A model generated the notes under the pieces. It saw only the letters and a program-made list of their open reading frames with translations. It did not search any database and was not told where the DNA came from. The position numbers were made by a program, and so were the translations under genes. Shown in pieces: positions 7,890-15,015 of a stretch of DNA of 15,520 nucleotides (position 1 is the stretch's first letter; every line of letters begins with the position of its first letter). Source of the stretch: Gallionellales bacterium UBA7399. GTDB taxonomy: Bacteria > Pseudomonadota > Gammaproteobacteria > Burkholderiales > Gallionellaceae. Where the stretch lies: positions 1-15,520 of the forward strand of contig DKNB01000022.1 in the NCBI GenBank assembly GCA_002470125.1. The letters are read 5' to 3'.

Positions 7890-8516
7890 CTACACCCAGT
7901 ATGCGGTTCGCGTCATCACCTTTGCGCTAATCTGCATCGCGAGCTTTACGGGTAGCGGCAGCTCCATGCCACCCAGCTGCACCGCCATGTCTCCGTGCCG
8001 TGCCTCATCTACAAGCATCTGCCGCACAATCGTACGACTTTTTATGTCCTGCTGCGGCAACATCTCCAGGTGACCCTGTAAGTGCGCGCCCACCTGGCGC
8101 TCAGTCTCTGCCACAAACCCAAGATTCCACTTGTCGCCAAGTAGCCCAGCAAGCGCGCCGATGGCCAATGAATTAACGTACCAGAGCGGATTAAGAAGGC
8201 TTGTGTGCCCGCCCAGCTCGCGAACGCGTCGCGACGTCCAGGCCAAATGCTCGGCCTCCTCTTTTGCCGCCTTTTGCAGCTCATCCTGCACCACAGGATC
8301 ACTTGCCGTCAGTGCCTGCCCTTGATATAGGGCCTGGGCACAAATCTCACCACTATGGTTCACTCGCATCAGGGCTGCCGCTAGCTTCTTGTCATGCTCA
8401 TCCAACATAACATCTGGCAGGCCGGCATCCGGCAGGGGGCGGGCGCTACGCGCCTCACTAAATAAGGTACGCAAACTCTGATCGAACTTAATAATCACAT
8501 CATCAATATTTAGCAC
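7890..8516 (-). CDS. coq7: Coq7-type ubiquinone biosynthesis monooxygenase
   Basis: This membrane-associated diiron enzyme carries out the last hydroxylation of the quinone ring in aerobic ubiquinone synthesis, at carbon 6 (demethoxyubiquinone hydroxylase). The protein has 208 residues. The carboxylate-bridged diiron ligands are readable: Glu57 in NHSGEICA, Glu87 and His90 in KEEAEHLAW, Glu139 in AETERQVGAH, and Glu171 and His174 in DEARHGDMA. A hydrophobic stretch near 110-127 (NPLWYVNSLAIGALAGLL) may anchor it to the membrane. The start is a GTG at 8514-8516 preceded by AAGGTGA, a good ribosome binding site. It lies 45 bases after trpC on the same strand and may share its transcript. No terminator is seen between it and the rplU promoter. 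Confidence 0.95.
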   Translation of the reverse strand: MLNIDDVIIKFDQSLRTLFSEARSARPLPDAGLPDVMLDEHDKKLAAALMRVNHSGEICAQALYQGQALTASDPVVQDELQKAAKEEAEHLAWTSRRVRELGGHTSLLNPLWYVNSLAIGALAGLLGDKWNLGFVAETERQVGAHLQGHLEMLPQQDIKSRTIVRQMLVDEARHGDMAVQLGGMELPLPVKLAMQISAKVMTRTAYWV

Positions 8517-8561
8517 GCTTCACCTTTTTGCCACATCGCGACCTCGATTAACGACCCCATT

Positions 8562-9350
8562 TCACACAAACAGCCGAGCCAGCTCAGCACCCGGATCTGG
8601 CGCACGCATGAACGCCTCACCCACCAAAAAAGCGTTGACATTATGGTCACGCATTTGCTGCACATCTTCCGGCGTCACTATGCCGCTCTCCGTAACCACG
8701 ATACGCTCACGTGGGATGCGTGGCAACAAGTCCAACGTGACCCGCAATCCAACCTCGAAGGTGCGCAGATTGCGGTTGTTGATACCAATAAGCGGGGTGA
8801 CGAGTTGTAGCGCCCTGTCCAGCTCACGCTCGTCATGCACCTCCACCAAGACACCCAGCCCCAAGGTGTGTGCCAACACTTCAAATGCTTGCATTTGAGC
8901 CATACTGAGTGCTGCCGCAATCAAGAGTATGCAATCCGCCCCCATGGCACGCGTTTGATAAATTTGATAAGCGTCCACTATAAAATCTTTGCGCAGCACC
9001 GGGATCGTGCAAGCGGCGCGTGCCTCCCGCAAATATTCAGCACTGCCCTGAAAGAATTGCGCGTCCGTTAGCACCGACAAACAAGTGGCGCCATGACCAG
9101 CATAGCTAGCGGCAATCTCTGCCGGACGAAAGTCGGCACGCAACAAGCCCTTGCTTGGGCTGGCTTTTTTAATTTCAGCTATCACTGCGGCCCGGCCTAT
9201 CTGAATCTGCGTACATACTGCCGCCACAAAATCACGCACCGGTGGTGCCCCCTCTGCCTCGGCACGCACGATCTCTTCTGGCTTTCTGGCCTTAGCGGCA
9301 ACAACCTCCTGCACCTTAACCGCAAGAATTTTTTGTAAAATATCAGACAT
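8562..9350 (-). CDS. trpC: Indole-3-glycerol phosphate synthase
   Basis: This enzyme closes the indole ring, turning carboxyphenylaminodeoxyribulose phosphate into indole-3-glycerol phosphate in tryptophan synthesis. The product has 262 residues and is a single TIM-barrel, not the TrpC-TrpF fusion of E. coli. Catalytic and binding residues are present: Glu59 and Lys61 in IAEIKKASPSKG, Lys121 in LRKDF, Glu170 in LVEVH, Asn191 in INNRNL, and Glu221-Ser222 in TESGI. A GTG three codons upstream (9357-9359) is in frame, but the ATG at 9350 has AGG eight bases before it and matches the usual MSDIL start. No trpD or trpG, its common neighbours, is present upstream; instead it diverges from proA. coq7 follows on the same strand. 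Confidence 0.96.
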   Translation of the reverse strand: MSDILQKILAVKVQEVVAAKARKPEEIVRAEAEGAPPVRDFVAAVCTQIQIGRAAVIAEIKKASPSKGLLRADFRPAEIAASYAGHGATCLSVLTDAQFFQGSAEYLREARAACTIPVLRKDFIVDAYQIYQTRAMGADCILLIAAALSMAQMQAFEVLAHTLGLGVLVEVHDERELDRALQLVTPLIGINNRNLRTFEVGLRVTLDLLPRIPRERIVVTESGIVTPEDVQQMRDHNVNAFLVGEAFMRAPDPGAELARLFV

Positions 9351-9378
9351 GATCGACACCTAATATACTAAGGCACGT

Positions 9379-9405
9379 ATTTTAACGTAAGTGCAATGGT
9401 AAAAT
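9379..9405. promoter_or_regulatory. Candidate divergent promoter region, trpC / proA
   Basis: The 123-base gap between trpC and proA contains TAAAAT on both strands: minus at 9384-9379 and plus at 9400-9405. TAAAAT is a plausible -10 element. They would give leaders of about 20 bases for trpC and about 60 bases for proA. No good -35 element is seen for either, so this is a weak call based on the -10 boxes and the gene arrangement. Confidence 0.35.
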
Positions 9406-9416
9406 GCACCCTTCAC

Positions 9417-9447
9417 GGTGGGTAGGGCACAGCAAGGCCCGCCCACT
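9417..9447 (+). promoter_or_regulatory. GC-rich hairpin in the proA leader
   Basis: GGTGGG (9417-9422) can pair with CCCACT (9442-9447), and GGGC (9425-9428) with GCCC (9437-9440). A small TA/G internal loop separates the two helices and the end loop has 8 bases. About ten pairs, mostly GC, form a stable hairpin 26 bases before the proA ATG. No T-run follows, so it is not a simple terminator. Whether it regulates anything is unknown. Confidence 0.5.
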
Positions 9448-9473
9448 AACTCCACTAAAATGGTGAGATAGAA

Positions 9474-10733
9474 ATGGATAACATCAAGGTATACATGGAG
9501 CGTGTTGGACAACAGGCACGCGCCGCGTCTCAGATTATGGCACAGGCCGGTACCGCGGTAAAAAATCGCGCCCTAGAGAACATTGCTGGTGCCCTTCTGA
9601 GTGGCAGTAAAGCTCTCATCGCCGCAAACGCTAGCGATGTTGCTGCCGCACTTGCCAGTGGCTTAGACGCTGCGTCTATTGACCGCCTCACACTAACCGA
9701 GGCAACCGTGCGCAGCATGGCGGAGGGGATGCTGCAAATAGTTGCGCTTCCAGATCTTATCGGCGAGATCAGTGATCTCAAGTATCGCCCATCCGGAATT
9801 CAAGTTGGCAAAATGCGTGTACCCCTGGGTGTGGTGGGCATCATATATGAGTCACGTCCCAATGTAACAGCTGATGCAGCAGGGTTATGCATAAAGTCAG
9901 GCAACGCTGCTATTTTACGCGGCGGCTCAGAGGCAATACATTCCAACCAGGCCATCGCGACCTGCGTTCACCAGGGATTGCGTGAGACCGGCCTGCCCGA
10001 GAGTGCGGTACAGGTTATCAGCACCACCAACCGCGAAGCGGTAGGCGAGCTTATTACCATGGAAAAATACGTAGACGTGATCGTGCCACGTGGCGGCAAA
10101 AGTCTCATTTCGCGTATCTCGAAAGAGGCTAGGATACCCGTCATAAAGCACCTAGACGGTATTTGCCATGTGTATATAGATGATGAGGCAAACCTAGAGC
10201 AGGCCATTCTTATCGCTGACAACGCTAAAACCCAACGCTACGGCGTATGCAACGCGATGGAAACCCTGTTGGTTGCTCGTAGTGTGGCGGCCGACGTCCT
10301 ACCTCAGCTATGTAAAATATATCTAGATAAGGGTGTTGAGCTACGCGGTGACGAAACCGCACGCAAGCTGGTCAAACAAATGGGGGTGGCTACCGAGGAG
10401 GACTGGCGTACCGAATACCTTGCGCCCATCTTAAGTGTTCGCGTAGTCGCTGGGCTGGACGAGGCTATCACACACATCAATACCTACAGCTCGAAGCATA
10501 CAGATAGCATCGTGACCCAGAGCTACCCTAGTGCAATGCGTTTTTTACGTGAGGTGGACTCTAGTTCGGTCATGGTTAATGCTTCGACGCGCTTTGCCGA
10601 TGGCTTTGAGTACGGATTGGGTGCGGAGATTGGTATCTCTACTGACAAGATTCATGCACGTGGCCCCGTCGGATTGGAAGGTCTCACTTCGCAAAAATTT
10701 ATTGTATTGGGTAATGGCCAGATAAGAAATTAG
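9474..10733 (+). CDS. proA: Gamma-glutamyl phosphate reductase
   Basis: This enzyme reduces gamma-glutamyl phosphate with NADPH to glutamate-5-semialdehyde, the second step of proline synthesis. The protein has 419 residues, the usual length, with the aldehyde dehydrogenase-like fold. The catalytic cysteine is Cys259 in RYGVCNAMETLL. The cofactor region includes PLGVVGIIYESRPNVT (117-132) and NAAILRGGSEA (144-154). PRGGKSL at 205-211 and the family end motif RGPVGLEGLTSQKF at 396-409 are intact. GGTGAG (9462-9467) precedes the ATG by six bases and supports the start. It diverges from trpC and has its own leader with a hairpin. Its partner proB is not adjacent, so the classical proBA operon is split here. 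Confidence 0.97.
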   Translation: MDNIKVYMERVGQQARAASQIMAQAGTAVKNRALENIAGALLSGSKALIAANASDVAAALASGLDAASIDRLTLTEATVRSMAEGMLQIVALPDLIGEISDLKYRPSGIQVGKMRVPLGVVGIIYESRPNVTADAAGLCIKSGNAAILRGGSEAIHSNQAIATCVHQGLRETGLPESAVQVISTTNREAVGELITMEKYVDVIVPRGGKSLISRISKEARIPVIKHLDGICHVYIDDEANLEQAILIADNAKTQRYGVCNAMETLLVARSVAADVLPQLCKIYLDKGVELRGDETARKLVKQMGVATEEDWRTEYLAPILSVRVVAGLDEAITHINTYSSKHTDSIVTQSYPSAMRFLREVDSSSVMVNASTRFADGFEYGLGAEIGISTDKIHARGPVGLEGLTSQKFIVLGNGQIRN

Positions 10734-10800
10734 CCGGAACAGCTCTTGCTCACGGCCAATGCGCAAACACATCTCGTCTAAACTAACCACGAAAGAGCAT

Positions 10801-12603
10801 ATGACACAGACCATCGCAGTTAACGTGCCCGACATTGGGGACTTTAAGGACGTCGCCATTATCGAAGTGCTCGTCAAGGTAGGCGACACCGTGACAGCAG
10901 ATCAATCACTTATCACCCTGGAGACCGACAAGGCTACCGTGGAAGTGCCTTCGCCCGCCGCGGGAGTGATACAAGAATTGCAAGTTAAAATTGGTGACAA
11001 AGTCAGCCAGGGTGCACCCATCCTAACGCTCAAGACAGCAGCCAAGGAGGTGCCCACTTCACTCCAAAGTCAAATAACGGTAGAAGGGAAATCAGCGGAA
11101 GAAGTGCCCACAACTACGCCAGTAAGTGCCACCGTATCTGGGCCAGCCGCCTCAGTCTCTCCGACCTTTACAAGGGGTGATTTACACGCCGAGGTGGTTG
11201 TTATCGGTGCTGGTCCAGGGGGTTACACCGCGGCCTTTCGTGCTGCCGATTTGGGCAAGCAGGTAACGCTCATCGAGCGCGATTCTAAGCTGGGTGGAGT
11301 CTGTCTCAACGTGGGCTGTATTCCATCGAAAGCGCTATTACATATAGCCAAGGTTATCGACGAGGCAAATGAAATCTCACATCACGGCGTGATCTTCGCC
11401 AAGCCGACAATCGATATCAATAAAATTCGTGATTGGAAGGATGGCATCATCGCCAAGCTCACCGGCGGCCTAGTCGCACTATCCAAGCAACGCAAGGTGC
11501 AGGTGATCTATGGTGCAGCAAAATTTAGCTCGGCTAATTCTCTCACCATAGAAGCAAAAGACGGTATAAAAACCATCACATTTGATAACGCCATCATTGC
11601 CACTGGATCTAGCGTGGTACACATCCCTGGCTTTCCTTACGACGATCCCCGTTTGATTGACTCCACTGGCGCACTGCTACTACAGGATATTCCTGAGCGC
11701 ATGCTAATCATTGGTGGTGGCATCATCGGCCTCGAGATGGGCACGGTATATGCCGCACTAGGCTCTAAAATTTCCGTGGTGGAGTTGGCCGATGGACTCA
11801 TTCCTGGCGCCGATCGTGACCTGATACGTCCGCTACATAAGCGCATCGAGAAGCGCTATGAGGCAATCTATCTAAAGACTCGAGTCACCAAGGTTGAGGC
11901 CAAGCCAGATGGGCTCTGGGTGACATTTGAGGGTGATGGCGTACCACAACCACAGCGATATGATCGCGTATTGCTGGCCGTAGGTCGTCGTCCGAATGGG
12001 CACGAGGTTAATCCTTCGGCGGCCGGCATCACAATCAATGAGCGTGGATTTATTCCAGTGGACAAACAGCAACGCAGTAATGTGCCGCACATTTATGCCA
12101 TAGGTGACATTGTTGGTGATCCGATGTTGGCACACAAGGCGACGCATGAGGGCAAGGTGGCTGCGGAAGTTATCTCGGGAGGCAAGGTCAGCTTCAACCC
12201 ACTCACCATTCCGTCTGTCGCGTACACCGACCCAGAGGTCTCTTGGATGGGCCTCACTGAAATACAAGCCAAGGCACAGGGGATCCCTTACGAAAAGGCC
12301 ACCTTCCCTTGGGCGGCGAGCGGTCGCGCTCTGTCGATGGGGCGCGAAGAAGGTTTTACAAAGCTATTATACGACCCGCACACCAAGCGCATTCTTGGTG
12401 CGGGAATCGTGGGTAGCAATGCCGGCGAGCTGATTGCCGAAACCGTGCTTGCATTGGAGATGGGTGCGGACATGAAAGATATCGGTTTAACTATTCACCC
12501 GCACCCTACGCTATCCGAGACCGTCTGCTTTGCGGCAGAGATTGCTGAGGGCAACATCACCGACCTATACGTACCACGCAAGCCATCTGGAGCCAACCGT
12601 TAG
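10801..12603 (+). CDS. lpdA: Dihydrolipoyl dehydrogenase (E3) with N-terminal lipoyl domain
   Basis: E3 reoxidises dihydrolipoamide with NAD+ through FAD and a redox disulfide. Residues 1-80 form a lipoyl domain, with the acceptor Lys44 in LETDKATVEVPSP. An Ala/Pro/Thr/Ser-rich linker runs from about 81 to 127. The FAD fold starts VVVIGAGPGGYTAA (132-145), the disulfide is GGVCLNVGCIPS with Cys168 and Cys173, the NAD fold has IIGGGIIGLEMG (303-314), and the dimer domain ends with HPHPTLSE (His568, Glu573). The 600-residue, lipoyl-bearing form is, to my knowledge, usually the pyruvate dehydrogenase E3 of beta- and some gammaproteobacteria. No aceE or aceF lies beside it. An in-frame ATG at 10759 would add 14 residues; I prefer 10801 because AAAGAG precedes it and the domain starts there. 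GCTCTT at 10742-10747 could pair with AAGAGC at 10793-10798 across that site. Confidence 0.95.
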   Translation: MTQTIAVNVPDIGDFKDVAIIEVLVKVGDTVTADQSLITLETDKATVEVPSPAAGVIQELQVKIGDKVSQGAPILTLKTAAKEVPTSLQSQITVEGKSAEEVPTTTPVSATVSGPAASVSPTFTRGDLHAEVVVIGAGPGGYTAAFRAADLGKQVTLIERDSKLGGVCLNVGCIPSKALLHIAKVIDEANEISHHGVIFAKPTIDINKIRDWKDGIIAKLTGGLVALSKQRKVQVIYGAAKFSSANSLTIEAKDGIKTITFDNAIIATGSSVVHIPGFPYDDPRLIDSTGALLLQDIPERMLIIGGGIIGLEMGTVYAALGSKISVVELADGLIPGADRDLIRPLHKRIEKRYEAIYLKTRVTKVEAKPDGLWVTFEGDGVPQPQRYDRVLLAVGRRPNGHEVNPSAAGITINERGFIPVDKQQRSNVPHIYAIGDIVGDPMLAHKATHEGKVAAEVISGGKVSFNPLTIPSVAYTDPEVSWMGLTEIQAKAQGIPYEKATFPWAASGRALSMGREEGFTKLLYDPHTKRILGAGIVGSNAGELIAETVLALEMGADMKDIGLTIHPHPTLSETVCFAAEIAEGNITDLYVPRKPSGANR

Positions 12604-12611
12604 CCAGGGCC

Positions 12612-13010
12612 ATGACCGAATCTATTGGACTGTTGTCGTTTTTTATTAGCAGCTTCCTCGCCGCCACCCTGCTTCCTGGTGGCTCAGAGGCCGTTCTGGT
12701 TGGCGTACTTAAGGCATACCCTGAGCTATTTTGGATGACACTTTTGCTTGGCACCCTAGGCAACACGTTAGGTGGGATGGTGTCGTTCGGCATGGGGCGA
12801 CTGCTGCCGCAAACTCATAAACTGAGGTATGTGGATAAAATACAACACTACGGCACACCTGCGCTCCTGCTCGCATGGGTGCCCCTACTAGGTGATGCCT
12901 TGTGCCTTACTGCTGGATGGCTAAGATTAAATCCCTGGCATGCCGCACTATTCATGGCTACAGGGAAGTTTGCGCGTTATTGGATCGTGGCTATTGCAAC
13001 CAAAATCTGA
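12612..13010 (+). CDS. yqaA: YqaA-family small inner-membrane protein
   Basis: The product is a 132-residue, very hydrophobic protein matching E. coli YqaA as I remember it, notably SSFLxATLLPGxSE at the start and GDxLCLxAGW in the middle. YqaA is a small relative of the DedA/SNARE-associated family, whose larger members take part in membrane lipid transport and proton-motive-force homeostasis; the role of YqaA itself is not established. Hydrophobic segments lie at about 7-33, 39-65, 82-105 and 108-130, suggesting three or four membrane spans or re-entrant loops. The gene starts 8 bases after lpdA with AGGG (12606-12609) close to the ATG, so it is probably cotranscribed with lpdA. No functional link between the two is evident. 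No terminator is seen after it. Confidence 0.85.
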   Translation: MTESIGLLSFFISSFLAATLLPGGSEAVLVGVLKAYPELFWMTLLLGTLGNTLGGMVSFGMGRLLPQTHKLRYVDKIQHYGTPALLLAWVPLLGDALCLTAGWLRLNPWHAALFMATGKFARYWIVAIATKI

Positions 13011-13072
13011 ACGGCAAGCACATCCCCAAAGATCATTAAACAATCAGCCCAAAAAAAATCCTTAGAATTATC

Positions 13073-13100
13073 TTGACAACATCTATTCATCGAGTGTAAA
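13073..13100 (+). promoter_or_regulatory. Candidate promoter for the cspA-type gene
   Basis: A perfect TTGACA (13073-13078) is followed after 16 bases by TGTAAA (13095-13100), a partial -10 match. Transcription would start near 13107 and leave a leader of about 113 bases before the ATG. Long leaders are typical of cold-shock genes. Confidence 0.6.
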
Positions 13101-13178
13101 AAGCACACTGGTGTTTGATTCAAAAGTTTTTGCGATACTGGTTTTTCCATGTGCAATCTTTCGATATCAAATAGTCTC

Positions 13179-13200
13179 GCGGAGGGTTTCTCCGTTTTTT
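13179..13200 (+). promoter_or_regulatory. Terminator-like hairpin in the cspA leader
   Basis: CGGAG (13180-13184) pairs with CTCCG (13190-13194) around a GGTTT loop, a G-T pair can be added outside, and six T follow (13195-13200). The hairpin ends only a few bases before the ribosome binding site AAAGGAAG (13204-13211). It has the form of a short intrinsic terminator inside the 5' leader and could act as an attenuator, or as a structure that frees or hides the ribosome binding site with temperature. The role is inference. Confidence 0.6.
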
Positions 13201-13219
13201 AGTAAAGGAAGTAGCACAC

Positions 13220-13423
13220 ATGGCAACTGGTACAGTTAAATGGTTCAACGATGCAAAGGGTTTTGGTTTTGTCACTCCTGACGATGGTAGCGAAGACTTG
13301 TTCGCGCATTTTTCAGCGATCAATATGAGTGGCTTTAAGTCTCTTCAAGAAGGTCAAAAGGTTACCTTTGATGTGACTCAAGGTCCAAAAGGAAAGCAAG
13401 CATCAAACATTCAGGCTCCTTAA
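13220..13423 (+). CDS. cspA: Cold-shock protein, CspA family
   Basis: This 67-residue single cold-shock domain protein binds single-stranded RNA and DNA and acts as an RNA chaperone. It has the standard start MATGTVKWFN, RNP1 KGFGFV at 13-18 and RNP2-like DLFAHF at 26-31, and the usual end. The acidic DDGSEDLF segment replaces the more common G-x-DVF form, a normal variation. AAAGGAAG lies eight bases before the ATG and is the best Shine-Dalgarno sequence in the area. The gene stands alone, with its own promoter, a roughly 113-base leader with a hairpin, and a strong terminator 15 bases after its stop. Whether this copy is cold-induced or constitutive cannot be told from sequence, so the symbol is used for the family. 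Confidence 0.95.
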   Translation: MATGTVKWFNDAKGFGFVTPDDGSEDLFAHFSAINMSGFKSLQEGQKVTFDVTQGPKGKQASNIQAP

Positions 13424-13437
13424 GCGGTCTCTGAATT

Positions 13438-13471
13438 AAAAAACCCCGGCATGAAAATGCCGGGGTTTTTT
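13438..13471. terminator. Bidirectional terminator between cspA and the M17 peptidase gene
   Basis: A perfect 15-bp stem (13438-13452 with 13457-13471) has a GAAA tetraloop. The stem has six A on the left and six T on the right, flanking a CCCCGGC/GCCGGGG core, so it provides a T-run on both strands. It lies 15 bases after the cspA stop and 28 bases after the peptidase stop on the other strand, and should serve both convergent genes. Confidence 0.93.
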
Positions 13472-13499
13472 ATTATCTGCCTAATACACATACGGGCGC

Positions 13500-14945
13500 T
13501 CAAGCTTGCAACATTCGCACTCCCCATGCCACACCAAATCCGGTCACATCGCTTGCCACTATACCCAACCCGCCCTCGCAACGACTGGCGGACAAATCGA
13601 TATGCAGCCATGGGATGTCATCAACAAACCGCTTAAGAAAACGAGCTGCCAAGATGTGGTCGGCGTCACCATCTAGTGTGCATTGCTTGATGTCTGCCAC
13701 CTTTGAGTCCAGGGCTGTTTCATAATCATCATCTAATGGAAATGCGCACAGGCGCTCTCCAACCTCTTTACCCACACCAACGGCACGTAGCAGCAGCTCG
13801 TCACGATTACCCAAAACACCACTATATCGAGCACCCACAGCAACAGCCATGCTGCCGGTCAGGGTGGCAAAATCAATCATCAGGTCAGGCTTGGCACGTG
13901 CCGCCAATGTAAGCGTATCAGCCAACACCATACGCCCCTCGGCGTCAGTATGCATAATTTCGATGGTGGTTCCATTTAACGCGGTGACGATATCGTTTTG
14001 CTTGTAAGCCTTCGGGCTTATGTGATTTTGCGCAATCGCTAGCCAGCAATCTATATTAACCGCCAGCTTTCTTTTCGATGCAGCAAGCAGGATGCCGAGC
14101 GCCACGGCTGAGCCATTCATATCCTCGTGCATGCCATGCATGTAACGTGCCGGCTTCAGATTGTGTCCGCCGGTATCGAAGCAGATACCCTTGCCTATCA
14201 GGCCAATGGTTTTCTTGGCCTTCGGATGAGAATATCGCAGGTGCACAATGGCAGCGTCTTCGTCCGAGCTGCCCTGCGCTACCGCCAGAAATGCACCTGC
14301 ACCCAGCTTACGTAATTTTTTAATATCAAACTCGGCATGCTTCCAGCCGTATTGTTGCGCAAGCTTGCCAACTCTTGCCCGATACCAGGCTGGGGTTAGC
14401 TCGTTAGGTGGAAGTACCGTAAGGGCACGGCACAAGAGATTACCCTCCGCTTGCGCCTTTAGTGGTGCGAAGGTCTCCCTATCTACCAGCCCAAACAATT
14501 TTATTGCTTGCAAAGACTTTCGCTTGTTCTTGTTCTTGCTCTTGTGCTCCGGCAATAGCGTGCCATTAATCCACGCGCCATACACAGCAAATTCTGCTGC
14601 CTGCCTGCGTTGCGCTGGGTCGCCAAAAACCGCAATAGCAATACTTGTCGGCCCCTCCTCCAGAAGCCATTGCATGGCCTTGCGCACCTGGGTCTGGATT
14701 ACAAAGGCGTCTTTAGTAAAATCAAGCATCGCCCACACTGTCAGCGCACCATTGGCCGCATTAGCGCAAACCGGTGTATCAATCAGGTCGCTCACCTTTA
14801 AGTTACGTCGAGATAGCACCGACCCGAGTAATTCTCGATGTGGCAAATCTTGAGGTAGCGCCCTTGCCTTGGGTAGCAGTACTAGCAGATGTTGATTAAT
14901 TAGGTTTTTGGGCTGCGTTAAGGAAAGTGTAAGTTGTGCTAGCAT
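13500..14945 (-). CDS. Leucyl aminopeptidase family protein (M17)
   Basis: This is a cytosolic dimetal aminopeptidase that removes N-terminal residues from peptides. The 481-residue form has a divergent N-terminal domain, then a Lys-rich stretch at about 134-143, then the M17 catalytic domain. All expected metal and catalytic residues are readable: Lys252, Asp257, Lys264 and Asp275 in GKGICFDTGGxNLKP...HEDMNG, and Asp334, Glu336 and Arg338 in HTDAEGRM. The family signature NTDAEGRL is altered at its first and last positions. I leave the symbol empty because it is not clear whether this is the pepA or pepB branch. An ATG at 14967-14969 would add 8 residues, but a TATAAT box just before it would make that start nearly leaderless. 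The ATG at 14945 has GAGGGA directly upstream and is preferred. The gene diverges from thyA. Confidence 0.93.
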   Translation of the reverse strand: MLAQLTLSLTQPKNLINQHLLVLLPKARALPQDLPHRELLGSVLSRRNLKVSDLIDTPVCANAANGALTVWAMLDFTKDAFVIQTQVRKAMQWLLEEGPTSIAIAVFGDPAQRRQAAEFAVYGAWINGTLLPEHKSKNKNKRKSLQAIKLFGLVDRETFAPLKAQAEGNLLCRALTVLPPNELTPAWYRARVGKLAQQYGWKHAEFDIKKLRKLGAGAFLAVAQGSSDEDAAIVHLRYSHPKAKKTIGLIGKGICFDTGGHNLKPARYMHGMHEDMNGSAVALGILLAASKRKLAVNIDCWLAIAQNHISPKAYKQNDIVTALNGTTIEIMHTDAEGRMVLADTLTLAARAKPDLMIDFATLTGSMAVAVGARYSGVLGNRDELLLRAVGVGKEVGERLCAFPLDDDYETALDSKVADIKQCTLDGDADHILAARFLKRFVDDIPWLHIDLSASRCEGGLGIVASDVTGFGVAWGVRMLQA

Positions 14946-14948
14946 TTG

Positions 14949-14954
14949 TCCCTC
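14949..14954 (-). promoter_or_regulatory. Ribosome binding site that sets the M17 peptidase start
   Basis: On the minus strand GAGGGA lies three bases before the ATG at 14945, which puts GAGG five bases away. It falls inside the longer reading frame and favours the shorter protein. Confidence 0.65.
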
Positions 14955-14977
14955 GGTAAATTTAAGCATCGTTTAGT

Positions 14978-14983
14978 ATTATA
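14978..14983 (-). promoter_or_regulatory. -10 element for the M17 peptidase gene
   Basis: A perfect TATAAT on the minus strand puts the RNA start near 14971, about 27 bases before the preferred ATG. No recognisable -35 element is seen 16-18 bases upstream, and that stretch would overlap the start of thyA. On the plus strand the overlapping TATTAT (14977-14982) could serve thyA, with equally little -35 support. Confidence 0.5.
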
Positions 14984-15015
14984 CAAACAGTCGTCACCCA
15001 CTCTCTAGAGTCTTT

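Noticed and set aside
10759..10800. Longer lpdA start giving 614 residues
   Set aside because: The extra 14 residues lie outside the lipoyl domain and have no ribosome binding site, while the ATG at 10801 has one nearby.
13102..13219. AGCACAC repeated at 13102-13108 and 13213-13219 in the cspA leader
   Set aside because: Two copies of a 7-base word in about 120 bases can arise by chance, and no structure or motif connects them.
14248..14853. A 201-codon plus-strand open frame antisense to the M17 peptidase gene
   Set aside because: The minus-strand frame carries every M17 motif. The plus-strand translation has no motif and a Cys/Ser-rich shadow composition.
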